Source: Burkholderiales bacterium JOSHI_001
GTDB lineage: Bacteria > Pseudomonadota > Gammaproteobacteria > Burkholderiales > Burkholderiaceae_C
Assembly (NCBI GenBank): GCA_000244995.1
Contig: CM001438.1
Coordinates: 4,382,096 to 4,446,095 of the forward strand
Direction: 5' to 3'
Length of the DNA: 64,000 bases
A program made the translations under genes and the position numbers. This document shows, piece after piece, positions 34,952 to 42,923 of this stretch. The number at the start of each line of letters is the position of its first letter. Position 1 is the stretch's first letter. Below the pieces are notes generated by a model. It saw only the letters and a program-made list of their open reading frames with translations. It searched no databases and was not told the DNA's origin.

Positions 34952-36406
34952 TCAGAAGTTCAGCGCGGCGCCCAGTTCCAGCGCATGGGCGGGGTCACGT
35001 TCATTGTCGGCGAAGGCCGCCCCCGGCTTGAAGCGGGACCACCTCAACGTCAGCTCCCATTGCCGCCACTCGCGCAGGGAAAGCGCCAGATCCCACTCTA
35101 CGCCGATGTCCCGGCTGCTGCCCAGCGGGCTGGCCGACAGGCGCGAGCCGCTGATGGTCCGGGCGGCCACCGGCTGGCGAAACCGGTGGCGCAACAACTC
35201 GATCGAGCTGTTGTTCAGCACCCGCACCCCCGCGCCCACCTGGGTGATGGCCATGTTGGCCAGGTCGGGCTGCAGCACCTCGCCGTAGTTGCGCAGGCGC
35301 TTCACGCCGGCCACCCGGGCCTTGTTCTCATGCAGGCCGGTCTGGCGGAAGTTGGCGTCCAGCGTGGGGCTGCTTTCGCCACCCGAGCCGCGCGCATGGC
35401 CCACGATCAGTGCCGGCCGCAGCGGCAGCATCGTGGCCACCAGGGTGGCACCCAGGTCCAGCGCGTGGCCGCGCACACGACGCTGGCTGGTGCCGGTGGC
35501 GACGTTGGCGTCGTTGAAGCTGGTGCGGCGTTCACGGCCTCGCACCACCGCGCCGTCGGCCCAGTAGCCCAGGCGCCAGCCGTTGTCGGGGCGGAACTCG
35601 CCGCTGGCGCGCAGGCCCAGCCAGCGGCCGTTGAAATCGCTGGGGTCGGTGGCGTCCGAATCGGCGAAGGCGGCGCCGGTGGCCGGTGTGCCGGAGCGGT
35701 CGCGCTGAAACAGCCAGAAGCCGTCCAGGGTGTGACGGCCCGGCAGCTTCCAGGTCAGCTGGCCGAACCAGCGGTCCACGCCCTTGCTGCCGGGCGGGAT
35801 GGCGCTGTCGGCCGACGAGAGGCGCGCCACCTCGCGGCCGAAGCCGGTGTCCAGGCGCCACTTGTCGCCGTTGTACAGCGCGCGCACGGCGTCCAGGTCG
35901 TCGTCCCACCAGAAGGCGCGGCGGTCGATCAGCGCCACGCGGCCGACCTGCACGCTCCAGGGCGTGCCGCCCAGCCGGTCCACTTTCACCCAGGTCTGCC
36001 CGCGCTCGAGCGACCGGTTGCGCGTGACGCCCGGGCTGCCCTGGGTGCGCCGGGCATCGGCCAGGCCCACCGCCTGCACATAGGCTTCCACGTCCGGCCC
36101 GAAACGGCTGCGCGCTTCCAGCTTGATTTCGTGGTCGCGCACGCGGCGGTCGCGCACACGGCTGGTCTTCAGGTCGAAGTTGCCGCGGGTCTCGTCGGTG
36201 TACTCCCAACTGCCGGTCAGTTGCACCGGGTGGTCGAACAGGCTGACGGTGAAGGGCACCTCAGGCCGGCGGTCGTATTCCCGCTGGCCGACCTTGTCAG
36301 AGGGCGCCGCCACCACCGCATCGGGGGCCGGCGGCGGCGTGGGCACGGACGCGCAGGCGCCCAGCACGGCGACCAGGCACAGGACAGACAGACGAGCGGA
36401 AATCAT
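34952..36406 (-). CDS. AlgE-like outer-membrane polysaccharide export protein, predicted lipoprotein
   Basis: 484 residues. Signal peptide with lipobox VLGAC (Cys18), a Pro-rich linker, then alternating hydrophobic beta-strand text to a C-terminal Phe (ALELGAALNF), as in outer-membrane barrels. The segment VQVGRVALIDRRAFWWDDDLDAVRA resembles the alginate-export family (AlgE-type porins). A lipobox on such a barrel is uncommon. In the operon it would be the outer-membrane exit for the polymer moved across the inner membrane by the ABC exporter. No other outer-membrane export gene is present. Confidence 0.75.
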   Translation of the reverse strand: MISARLSVLCLVAVLGACASVPTPPPAPDAVVAAPSDKVGQREYDRRPEVPFTVSLFDHPVQLTGSWEYTDETRGNFDLKTSRVRDRRVRDHEIKLEARSRFGPDVEAYVQAVGLADARRTQGSPGVTRNRSLERGQTWVKVDRLGGTPWSVQVGRVALIDRRAFWWDDDLDAVRALYNGDKWRLDTGFGREVARLSSADSAIPPGSKGVDRWFGQLTWKLPGRHTLDGFWLFQRDRSGTPATGAAFADSDATDPSDFNGRWLGLRASGEFRPDNGWRLGYWADGAVVRGRERRTSFNDANVATGTSQRRVRGHALDLGATLVATMLPLRPALIVGHARGSGGESSPTLDANFRQTGLHENKARVAGVKRLRNYGEVLQPDLANMAITQVGAGVRVLNNSSIELLRHRFRQPVAARTISGSRLSASPLGSSRDIGVEWDLALSLREWRQWELTLRWSRFKPGAAFADNERDPAHALELGAALNF

Positions 36407-36461
36407 GGAGGGGTCCGGAAAGAGGAGGCCGAGAGGCCGCGGCGCGCCCAGGCGCTGCGGC

Positions 36462-37232
36462 TCAGTTCAAAAGGGCCTGGGCAGGCAGCAGTTGGGGCAT
36501 CAGGTGCCAGCTCAACCGGGGGTGGCCAGACAGCGCCGCCAGCACCTCGCGCAGCAGGTCGAACTCGGCCTGCTCCATCGCCGCGTGGTGCAGCATCAGG
36601 CCCAGGGGCTGGCCGCTGGCGGCACAGGCCTGCAGCGCCCGCGCCAGGTCGGCCAGGGCGGCCTGGCTGCCGCCTTCGCGCTGGTGCTTGCACCAGTCCA
36701 CGTCCACACCGATCTCGGGCAGCGCCGACTGCGCCTGCTGCGTGAGCGCGCCGCGGTCGCGCGACAAGCCGGCAAAGCCCAGTTCCGCCAACAGCCGGGG
36801 TGTTTCGGCGCTGCAGCGGTTCCAGGGCGGTGTGAACAGCGGCGACAGGCGGTGGCCGAAGGCCTGCTGCAAGCGGGCCTGGCCCTGGGCGATGTCCTGC
36901 AATTGCTGCGCGCTGCTGCGGGCGTCGCCGAATTCACACTTGCGGCCCAGCACCTGGTGGTTGGTGTGGGTGTGGCCGTGCTGGTGCACGCCCAGCAGAC
37001 TGGGGTGGGCCTCCAGGCGGGCGTTCAATTCGCGCACCAGCGTGTCGCCCAGGGCCGCGGGGATGGCCGCCAGGTCCATGGGAACGCCAGCGGCCAGCGT
37101 GGCGTCGCACAGCGCCAGTTGCCGTGCATCGTCCCAGCCGGCGTCGTCGTCGCGGATGAAGCAGGGCAGCGGCGGCGTGGATGCCGGCAGCGCATCCACG
37201 CTGCGCAGCAGCGCGGTCAAGGCGTCGGACAT
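36462..37232 (-). CDS. Polysaccharide deacetylase-like protein
   Basis: 256 residues from MSDALTALLRSV. FIRDDDAGWDD near residue 25 gives the NodB-type acidic metal motif (DDD), HQHGHTHTNH the His-x-x-x-His metal pair, and FTPPWNRCS the Pro/Trp loop. Related to carbohydrate esterase family 4, which removes N- or O-acetyl groups from polymers. It has no signal peptide, so it would act in the cytoplasm on a precursor or lipid-linked chain. It overlaps the upstream glycosyltransferase by 16 bases. The frame is open further upstream, but that part overlaps and has no similarity. Confidence 0.82.
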   Translation of the reverse strand: MSDALTALLRSVDALPASTPPLPCFIRDDDAGWDDARQLALCDATLAAGVPMDLAAIPAALGDTLVRELNARLEAHPSLLGVHQHGHTHTNHQVLGRKCEFGDARSSAQQLQDIAQGQARLQQAFGHRLSPLFTPPWNRCSAETPRLLAELGFAGLSRDRGALTQQAQSALPEIGVDVDWCKHQREGGSQAALADLARALQACAASGQPLGLMLHHAAMEQAEFDLLREVLAALSGHPRLSWHLMPQLLPAQALLN

Positions 37233-38413
37233 GCCGCCTCCCGGGGCGCCGCCGCGGGCTTCGTGGCCAGGGCGGCCAGGATGTGGGCGCTGCGCGTGGC
37301 GCCGTCCAGCGCCAGCGCGGCCGGGCGCGGCGTGAAGCCCAGCAGCTGCTGCAGCGCTTCGGCCAGCGCGGCGGCATCCATCGGCACCTGCGGCAGGCAC
37401 AGCATCGCGCCCAGTTTTTGCAGCTTTTCGGCCCGGCCCCGCTGTTCGTTTTCGGTCTTGGTTTCGTAGGGGGCCACCAGGGCCGGCACGCCGGCCACCA
37501 CCAGGTCCAGCGCGGTGTTGTAGCCGCACTGGGACAGCGACGCGCGAGCGACGCGCATCTCGGCCACCATGTCGGGCACATGGCGCAGCAGGGTCACATC
37601 GGGCAGGCCGGCCACGCGCTGCTGCAGCGCAGCCCAAGCCGGATCGGGCAGGAAGGGGCCGGCCACGATGCGCAGCGGCAGCGGCGCCTTCAGCAGCGCG
37701 CGGGCGTCCAGCACGGTGTTGAAGAGCTGTTCGCCAACGATGCCCCCGCCGGCCGACACCAACAGGTGGGCCCCGCGTGTCGGCGATGCCTGCCGTTCAC
37801 GCGAGGGCACCACGTACCCGGTGTGGAAGACCGGCGTCGTCATCGGCCGGCGGGGGCGAAACGTGGACTCCAGTCGCGCGAAGTTGGCGTCCGAATGCAC
37901 CAGCACGGCGTCGAAGTAGCGGTCGGTGATCCAGCGCGCGCGGTCGTCGTGGTGCTGCTGGTCGGGCCGCGCGTCCACCAGGATGTCGCGCAGGCTGCAC
38001 ACCACCTGGGCCGGCCGCGCCTGGCGCCGGGCGGCACGGATCAGCGGCAGGATCTCGCCGGCGAACTTCTTGCGGCCGAAGGGAAACAGCTCCACCAGCA
38101 GCACCGCGGGCTGCACGCGCGCCACCGCGGCGTCGATCAAGCTGCGGCGCTGGGCCTTGGCGGCCTTGACGTCGAAGCCGGCGTCGCGGCTGATGACGGT
38201 GTGGCCGTCGTCCATGCCCAGCGGCGGCAGGTCGATCAGTTCCATGCCGGCGGGCACCGGCACGCCCGGCGGCAGGCGCCCGCCGTTGAGGAACACCACC
38301 TGGAAGTGGCGCAGCAGCGCGTCCACCAGCGCAAAGCTGCGCGTGAGGTGGCCAATGCCCAGCGAGTGCTGGCAATAGAACAGCAGGGTGGGTTTCATGG
38401 CAGCGTACTTCAT
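37217..38413 (-). CDS. MurG-like glycosyltransferase (second copy in operon)
   Basis: 398 residues (or 393 from an internal ATG at 38398). The N-terminus LLFYCQHSLGIGHLTRSFAL has the glycine-rich acceptor loop of the GT-B MurG/COG4671 group. The C-terminal half has LLVSAGGGIVGEQL and the donor-binding segment SQCGYNTALDLVVAGVPALVAP. It is paralogous in layout to the first gene of the operon (49105), which also opens with a GLGxxRRM/GIGHLTRS type motif. It starts 6 bases after the ABC exporter stop. Sugar and acceptor unknown. Confidence 0.83.
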   Translation of the reverse strand: MKYAAMKPTLLFYCQHSLGIGHLTRSFALVDALLRHFQVVFLNGGRLPPGVPVPAGMELIDLPPLGMDDGHTVISRDAGFDVKAAKAQRRSLIDAAVARVQPAVLLVELFPFGRKKFAGEILPLIRAARRQARPAQVVCSLRDILVDARPDQQHHDDRARWITDRYFDAVLVHSDANFARLESTFRPRRPMTTPVFHTGYVVPSRERQASPTRGAHLLVSAGGGIVGEQLFNTVLDARALLKAPLPLRIVAGPFLPDPAWAALQQRVAGLPDVTLLRHVPDMVAEMRVARASLSQCGYNTALDLVVAGVPALVAPYETKTENEQRGRAEKLQKLGAMLCLPQVPMDAAALAEALQQLLGFTPRPAALALDGATRSAHILAALATKPAAAPREAACPTP

Positions 38414-38419
38414 GCCGTT

Positions 38420-40246
38420 TCAGGCCTGACGGCGCTCCACCAGGGCCAGGTAGGTGCCGCGCTGGCGCAGCAGGTAATCGTGCGTGCCCTGCTCCACCAA
38501 CTGCCCGGCCTGCAGCACCAGCACGCGGTCGTAGCGCGCCATGTCGGCCATGTCGTGCGCGATGACCACCAGGGTGCCCTTGTGCACCCGCGCCACCGAC
38601 TCGTTGATCAGGCGCGCGGACACCGGGTCGATGGACGCGGTGGGCTCGTCCATCACCAGGATGGCGGGTTCCTTCACCAGCGCACGGGCCAGGCACAGGC
38701 GCTGGCGCTGGCCACCGGACAGCGACGCGGCGCGCTCGCCCAGTTCGGTGTCGTAGCCCTCGGGCAGGTCGATGATGAATTCATGCGCCCGCGCGGCACG
38801 AGCCGCGGCTTCCACCGCTTCCATCGGTGCGTCAGGGCGGCCGTAGGCGATGTTCTCGCGCACCGACACGCCGAACAGCATGTTGTCCTGCAGCACGATG
38901 CCGATCTCGCGCCGCAGGCTTTCGCGGGTGTAGCGGCGGATGTCGATGCCGTCGATCAGGATGCGCCCGCCGGTGGGGTCGTACAGGCGCAGCAGCAGGT
39001 TCATCAGCGTGGACTTGCCGGCGCCCGACGGGCCCACCAGCGCCACGCGTTCGCCAGCGGCGATGCGCAGGTTCAGGCCCTGCACGATGGGCTTGTCGGC
39101 CTGGTAGGCAAAGCTGACGTCCTCGAACACGATCTCGCCGGCCGGCGCCACCAGTTCAACAGCGTCGGGCGCGTCGGCGATGTCGGGCTCCAGGTCCAGG
39201 ATGTCGGACACGCGCTGCGCGCTGGCCGAGGCGCGCGAGAACTTGGCCGCCAGCCGGCCCAGGTCGCGCACCGGCTTGTACAGGCCGGTGACGTAGGTGA
39301 CGAAGACCAGCAGTTCACCCGGTGTGAGCCGGCCGCCCAGCACTTCGCGCGCGCCCATCAGCACGGTGACCGCGGTGCCGGCCGCGCCCACCACGGCGAT
39401 GGCCTTGACGATGGCGCCGCTGGTGCGCGTGGCGCGCATGCCGCTTTCGTAGTTGGACTCGATCTCGTGCTTGAAGCGGTCTTCCTCGAAACTCTGGCGG
39501 CCGAAAGCCTGCACCAGGGCGATGGAGGACAGCACCTCGTTCAGGCGCGAGGTCATGCGGCCTTCGTGGCGGCGTTGTTCACGCGCGCTGGCCTTGACCT
39601 GGCGGTTCAGGTAGAAGATGACGCCCAGCAACGGCGGCAGCGTGGTGGCCACCAGCAGCGCCAGTTGCCAGTTCAACATGAACATCACCGCCATGGTGGC
39701 GATGAGGGTGACGATGTGGCGGCCGAAGGTCAGGGCCCATTCGGCGAACATCTCGCGCAGCAGGTTGGTGTCGCCCGCCACGCGGGTGAGCAGCTCGCCG
39801 GTGTGCTGGGCGCGGTGGTGCGCCAGCGACAGCCGCTGCAGGTGCGCAAACAACTCGCCGCGCAGCCGCCAGGTGATGCGGTGGCCCACCTGGGCGCTGG
39901 TGTAGAGCTGCAGGTAGGACAGGCTGCCGTTGGCCAGGGCCAGCAGCGCGATGGCGCCGGCCGACGCCAGCAGCGCCGGCCAGGCGCCCCAGTCCAGCAG
40001 GGGCTGCAGCAGGCGCAGGCTCTCGGGCAAGGGCTTGGCCAGCAGGATGTGGTCGAAGATCACCTTCAGCGGCCAGGGCGCCAGCACCTCGGCCAGCACC
40101 ACGCCCACCAGGCCCACGGTGGCCAGCAGCACGGCCACGCGCTGCTCCTTCAGGCAGCCCAGCACCAGCGCGCGCAGGCGCTGGCCGGCTTGCGGCTTGG
40201 GCGCCACGGTGTCGGGGGCGGGTGTGGTGATGTCAGGCGCGTTCAT
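38420..40246 (-). CDS. ABC exporter, fused membrane and ATPase domains
   Basis: 608 residues from MNAPDITTPAP. The N-terminal six-helix exporter membrane domain (about 30-320) is followed by an ATPase with Walker A GPSGAGKST, signature LSGGQRQRL, Walker B ILVMDEP and switch His in VIAHD. The single-chain, MsbA/NdvA-like form works as a homodimer exporting lipids, lipid-linked sugars or cyclic glucans. It is the only inner-membrane transporter in the operon, so it is the likely exporter or flippase. ATG overlaps the stop of the kinase gene upstream (ATGA). Confidence 0.93.
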   Translation of the reverse strand: MNAPDITTPAPDTVAPKPQAGQRLRALVLGCLKEQRVAVLLATVGLVGVVLAEVLAPWPLKVIFDHILLAKPLPESLRLLQPLLDWGAWPALLASAGAIALLALANGSLSYLQLYTSAQVGHRITWRLRGELFAHLQRLSLAHHRAQHTGELLTRVAGDTNLLREMFAEWALTFGRHIVTLIATMAVMFMLNWQLALLVATTLPPLLGVIFYLNRQVKASAREQRRHEGRMTSRLNEVLSSIALVQAFGRQSFEEDRFKHEIESNYESGMRATRTSGAIVKAIAVVGAAGTAVTVLMGAREVLGGRLTPGELLVFVTYVTGLYKPVRDLGRLAAKFSRASASAQRVSDILDLEPDIADAPDAVELVAPAGEIVFEDVSFAYQADKPIVQGLNLRIAAGERVALVGPSGAGKSTLMNLLLRLYDPTGGRILIDGIDIRRYTRESLRREIGIVLQDNMLFGVSVRENIAYGRPDAPMEAVEAAARAARAHEFIIDLPEGYDTELGERAASLSGGQRQRLCLARALVKEPAILVMDEPTASIDPVSARLINESVARVHKGTLVVIAHDMADMARYDRVLVLQAGQLVEQGTHDYLLRQRGTYLALVERRQA

Positions 40247-41547
40247 GCGGCCACCTCGATGGGGCTGGGCGATTCCAGGTCGGTGAGCGCCGCGGCGCGC
40301 TGCAGGTGCTGGCGCACTTCGCCGCGCCAGTCGACGCGCTGGAACTTGAAGGCCCGGCCGGCCTGCAGCAGGCTTTGCACCGCCAGGTGCCAACGCAGGC
40401 GCGACAGGTCGAAGTGTTCGCCTTGCTGCTGCGCGTAGGCCGCCAGCATCAGCGGGCCCAGTTCGCCGGCGCGACCGCTGGTGCCCAGCTTGGTGACGAA
40501 CTCGGCCAGGTCTTCCATCGGGTCGCCCAGCACGAACTCGTCGAAGTCAAACAGCACCACCCGGTCGCCATGCAGCCAGACCTGGTCGGGGTGAAAGTCG
40601 CCATGGATCACGGTGGCGGCGAAGGGCGCCAGGCGGTCGGCGGCGGCTTCGATGCGGCGGGCCACGTCCGCGGCCCGGCCAGCCAGTTCGGGCGCCACGC
40701 GGGCGATCTTGTTGCGGCGGCGCTGCACCTCGCGCAGCCAGTGCGGCTGATCGCGCACCAGCGTGCCCAGCAGCGCGCGCGGGGCCCCGTGCACCGCGGC
40801 CAGGGCGTGCACCAGGCGGCCCGGCAGCAGGCGCAGGGCGTCGGCGTCCAGCAGCGGCAGCACCTGCGTGAGCGGCTGGCCTGGCGCTTCGGCCTGCCAC
40901 ACGGTGTGGGTGATGTCGCAATAGCCCATGGGCTGGGCCACCAGCGGTGCCAGCGGCTTGAGCTGCGCCTGGTCCCAGAAGTGGCTGAAGCGGCGGTGGA
41001 TGATCTGGCCGCGGGCGTCGAAGAAGGTCTTGGCGAACAGCCGGTGCACCGGGCCGTCTTGCGCCGCGGTGCTGTAGCACAGGCTGGCGCGCACTTCGGG
41101 TTCGTAGCGCAGCGCCTGGGCGCTGTGGGCGCGGCGGCCCCACCAGTCGTCGGCGGCGCGCGGATTCAGCAGCGCGCCCAGCTGCGGCAGACCGGGGTCG
41201 TGCGGCCAGGCCCACAGCAGCAGGTCCAGTTCGGGCAGGTGCAGGGTGGGCGTGGCGCCGTCACGCGCGTCGGCGCTGGCGCCGTGGCGGAACATCTTGG
41301 CGAAGAAGCTGCGGCTGACGCTGGCCTGGGTGACCGGGTGCTGCAGCTGCACGTCATACACCAGGGTCATGGGCACCGGGTTGCGGTGGATGGACGAACT
41401 GCGCCGGACCTTGTCGGTGCGCACGGCCTGCACCCGCCAGCCTTCGTGCAGGCACTCGGGCAGCAGCGTGGCGAAGCGCTGCGCCATGGCCTGCCCATCC
41501 AGGCACTGCTCCATCAGGGGCTGCGGCGGCAGCACGTCATCGTTCAT
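40243..41547 (-). CDS. APH-fold small-molecule kinase A
   Basis: 434 residues. C-terminal aminoglycoside-phosphotransferase lobe: catalytic loop HGDFHPDQVW (His315-Trp324) and metal-binding DFDE (334-337). Canonical loops have Asn where this has Gln322, a change at a magnesium ligand. The N-terminal 200 residues carry a nucleotide-binding lobe (FFAKMFRHG with the putative ATP Lys). Related enzymes phosphorylate sugars, choline or other hydroxyl compounds. It is the second of two adjacent, divergent paralogues with four-base overlaps on both sides. It most likely modifies a sugar precursor; the substrate is unknown. Confidence 0.82.
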   Translation of the reverse strand: MNDDVLPPQPLMEQCLDGQAMAQRFATLLPECLHEGWRVQAVRTDKVRRSSSIHRNPVPMTLVYDVQLQHPVTQASVSRSFFAKMFRHGASADARDGATPTLHLPELDLLLWAWPHDPGLPQLGALLNPRAADDWWGRRAHSAQALRYEPEVRASLCYSTAAQDGPVHRLFAKTFFDARGQIIHRRFSHFWDQAQLKPLAPLVAQPMGYCDITHTVWQAEAPGQPLTQVLPLLDADALRLLPGRLVHALAAVHGAPRALLGTLVRDQPHWLREVQRRRNKIARVAPELAGRAADVARRIEAAADRLAPFAATVIHGDFHPDQVWLHGDRVVLFDFDEFVLGDPMEDLAEFVTKLGTSGRAGELGPLMLAAYAQQQGEHFDLSRLRWHLAVQSLLQAGRAFKFQRVDWRGEVRQHLQRAAALTDLESPSPIEVAA

Positions 41548-42923
41548 GGCCGCAGGTCCAGGTCAGGTGCATCGGCCAGCAGGTCGGCCAAGGCGATGAG
41601 TTGCGGCACATTGGCCAGGCGGCCGGGCTTGAGGTTGACCACGCTGCGCCAGATGCGGTCCACCATCAGGTGCCAGGCGGCCGACCAGGCCAGCGCGGGC
41701 TCGAACAGGGCGGCGCCGCCTTCGGACACATAACCGTGCAGCATGGCGCGCCAGGACGGCGCGTCCCGGTGCGCCGGCGCGCCGTCCAGCAGGGCCCGGT
41801 ACATGCCTTCGGCGATCCAGGCGCCGAACTCCATCACCGCCGGGCCGCGCTGCGCGCCGTCCAGGTCGATGAGGGACAGGGCGTCGTCGTCAGCCGCATC
41901 AACCAGGATGTTGCGCGGGTGCAGGTCACCGTGCAGGGTGACCGGGGCCACGCCCTGCAGCCAGTGCAGGCCCAGCATCAGCCGGCCGGCCAGTTGTTTC
42001 AGCGCGCGTTCGTGCTGCGGCAGCGCCAGGGTCAGCACCCGCGACACCTCCAGCAGCCGCGCGTGCATGGCGTCCACCTGCACCGGCACGCCGCTGCCCA
42101 GCGGGCTGCCGTGCAGGGCCGCGAGTTGTGCGCCCAGGGCCGGGGCCAGGCGGGCGATGTCCTCGGGTGAACGCTCACCCAACGGGGACCCGGGCAGCTC
42201 GGTCTGCCAGTGCAGGCCGAATTCGGGCTGCCACAGCAGGGCGCGCGGCGTGCGCAGCACACCCGCCAGTGCGGCCGGGCTGTGGCCCAGTTCGCGCAGG
42301 GTGGCGTGCACGGACTGGCCGTCGGGCTCCAGGCTGGCCTTGGCGAACAACACGGTGTGGCGCGGCTCGCCGTCGGCGCGCCATTGCAGCGAAACGCGGG
42401 CGGTGAGCCGGCTTTCGGGCACGTACTGCACCACATCCACCTCGTGGCCGAGCAGTTCGTTCGCGCCGCGGTGCAGCGCCGCCAGCACCGCCGGCAGCAC
42501 CTGGGTGCGCATGCGCTGCGCATCCACCAGGACCTGGGGCGCCTGCAGCTTGGCGTCGTTGGGCCACCACCAGGTCAGCATGTCCAGCGCCGGCAGGCGG
42601 GCCAGCATGGGGCCGGCCGGGCTGGCGCACATCGGGTTGCGCAGGGCCTGCACATGGCGACGTTCCGATTCACCGCCGCTGCACAGGCGCGCGGCCACGC
42701 GCTGTTCAAACACCGGGCCGCCGTCCTGGCTGAGCTTCAGCTGGTAGGACAAGGTGCAGTTGCGGTGCGGCCGGTACTTCACCCGGTCCAGGTGGCAGGC
42801 CTTGACCTGCAGGCCATGCGCGCGCGTGGCTTCATTGAACACGCCCGCCATGCAGCGCTCGTCCAGCGCCTGCGCCAGTTGCGGCAGCGCGGGGTCGGCG
42901 GGCAGCAGCGAGGCGGCGCTCAT
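41544..42923 (-). CDS. APH-fold small-molecule kinase B
   Basis: 459 residues. Catalytic loop HGDLHPRNIL (His331-Leu340) with the canonical Asn338, and LIDLDGAQRGP (351-361) as the metal segment. Both APH lobes are present, with the ATP lysine probably in LFAKASLEP. It shares layout with the next gene but only weak sequence similarity. It overlaps the heparinase-like gene by four bases upstream and kinase A by four bases downstream. No resistance role is suggested by this context. Confidence 0.83.
   Translation of the reverse strand: MSAASLLPADPALPQLAQALDERCMAGVFNEATRAHGLQVKACHLDRVKYRPHRNCTLSYQLKLSQDGGPVFEQRVAARLCSGGESERRHVQALRNPMCASPAGPMLARLPALDMLTWWWPNDAKLQAPQVLVDAQRMRTQVLPAVLAALHRGANELLGHEVDVVQYVPESRLTARVSLQWRADGEPRHTVLFAKASLEPDGQSVHATLRELGHSPAALAGVLRTPRALLWQPEFGLHWQTELPGSPLGERSPEDIARLAPALGAQLAALHGSPLGSGVPVQVDAMHARLLEVSRVLTLALPQHERALKQLAGRLMLGLHWLQGVAPVTLHGDLHPRNILVDAADDDALSLIDLDGAQRGPAVMEFGAWIAEGMYRALLDGAPAHRDAPSWRAMLHGYVSEGGAALFEPALAWSAAWHLMVDRIWRSVVNLKPGRLANVPQLIALADLLADAPDLDLRP

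Noticed and set aside
40243-42923. Aminoglycoside resistance genes
   Set aside because: The APH fold is present, but length, operon context and divergence from resistance kinases argue for a metabolic role.
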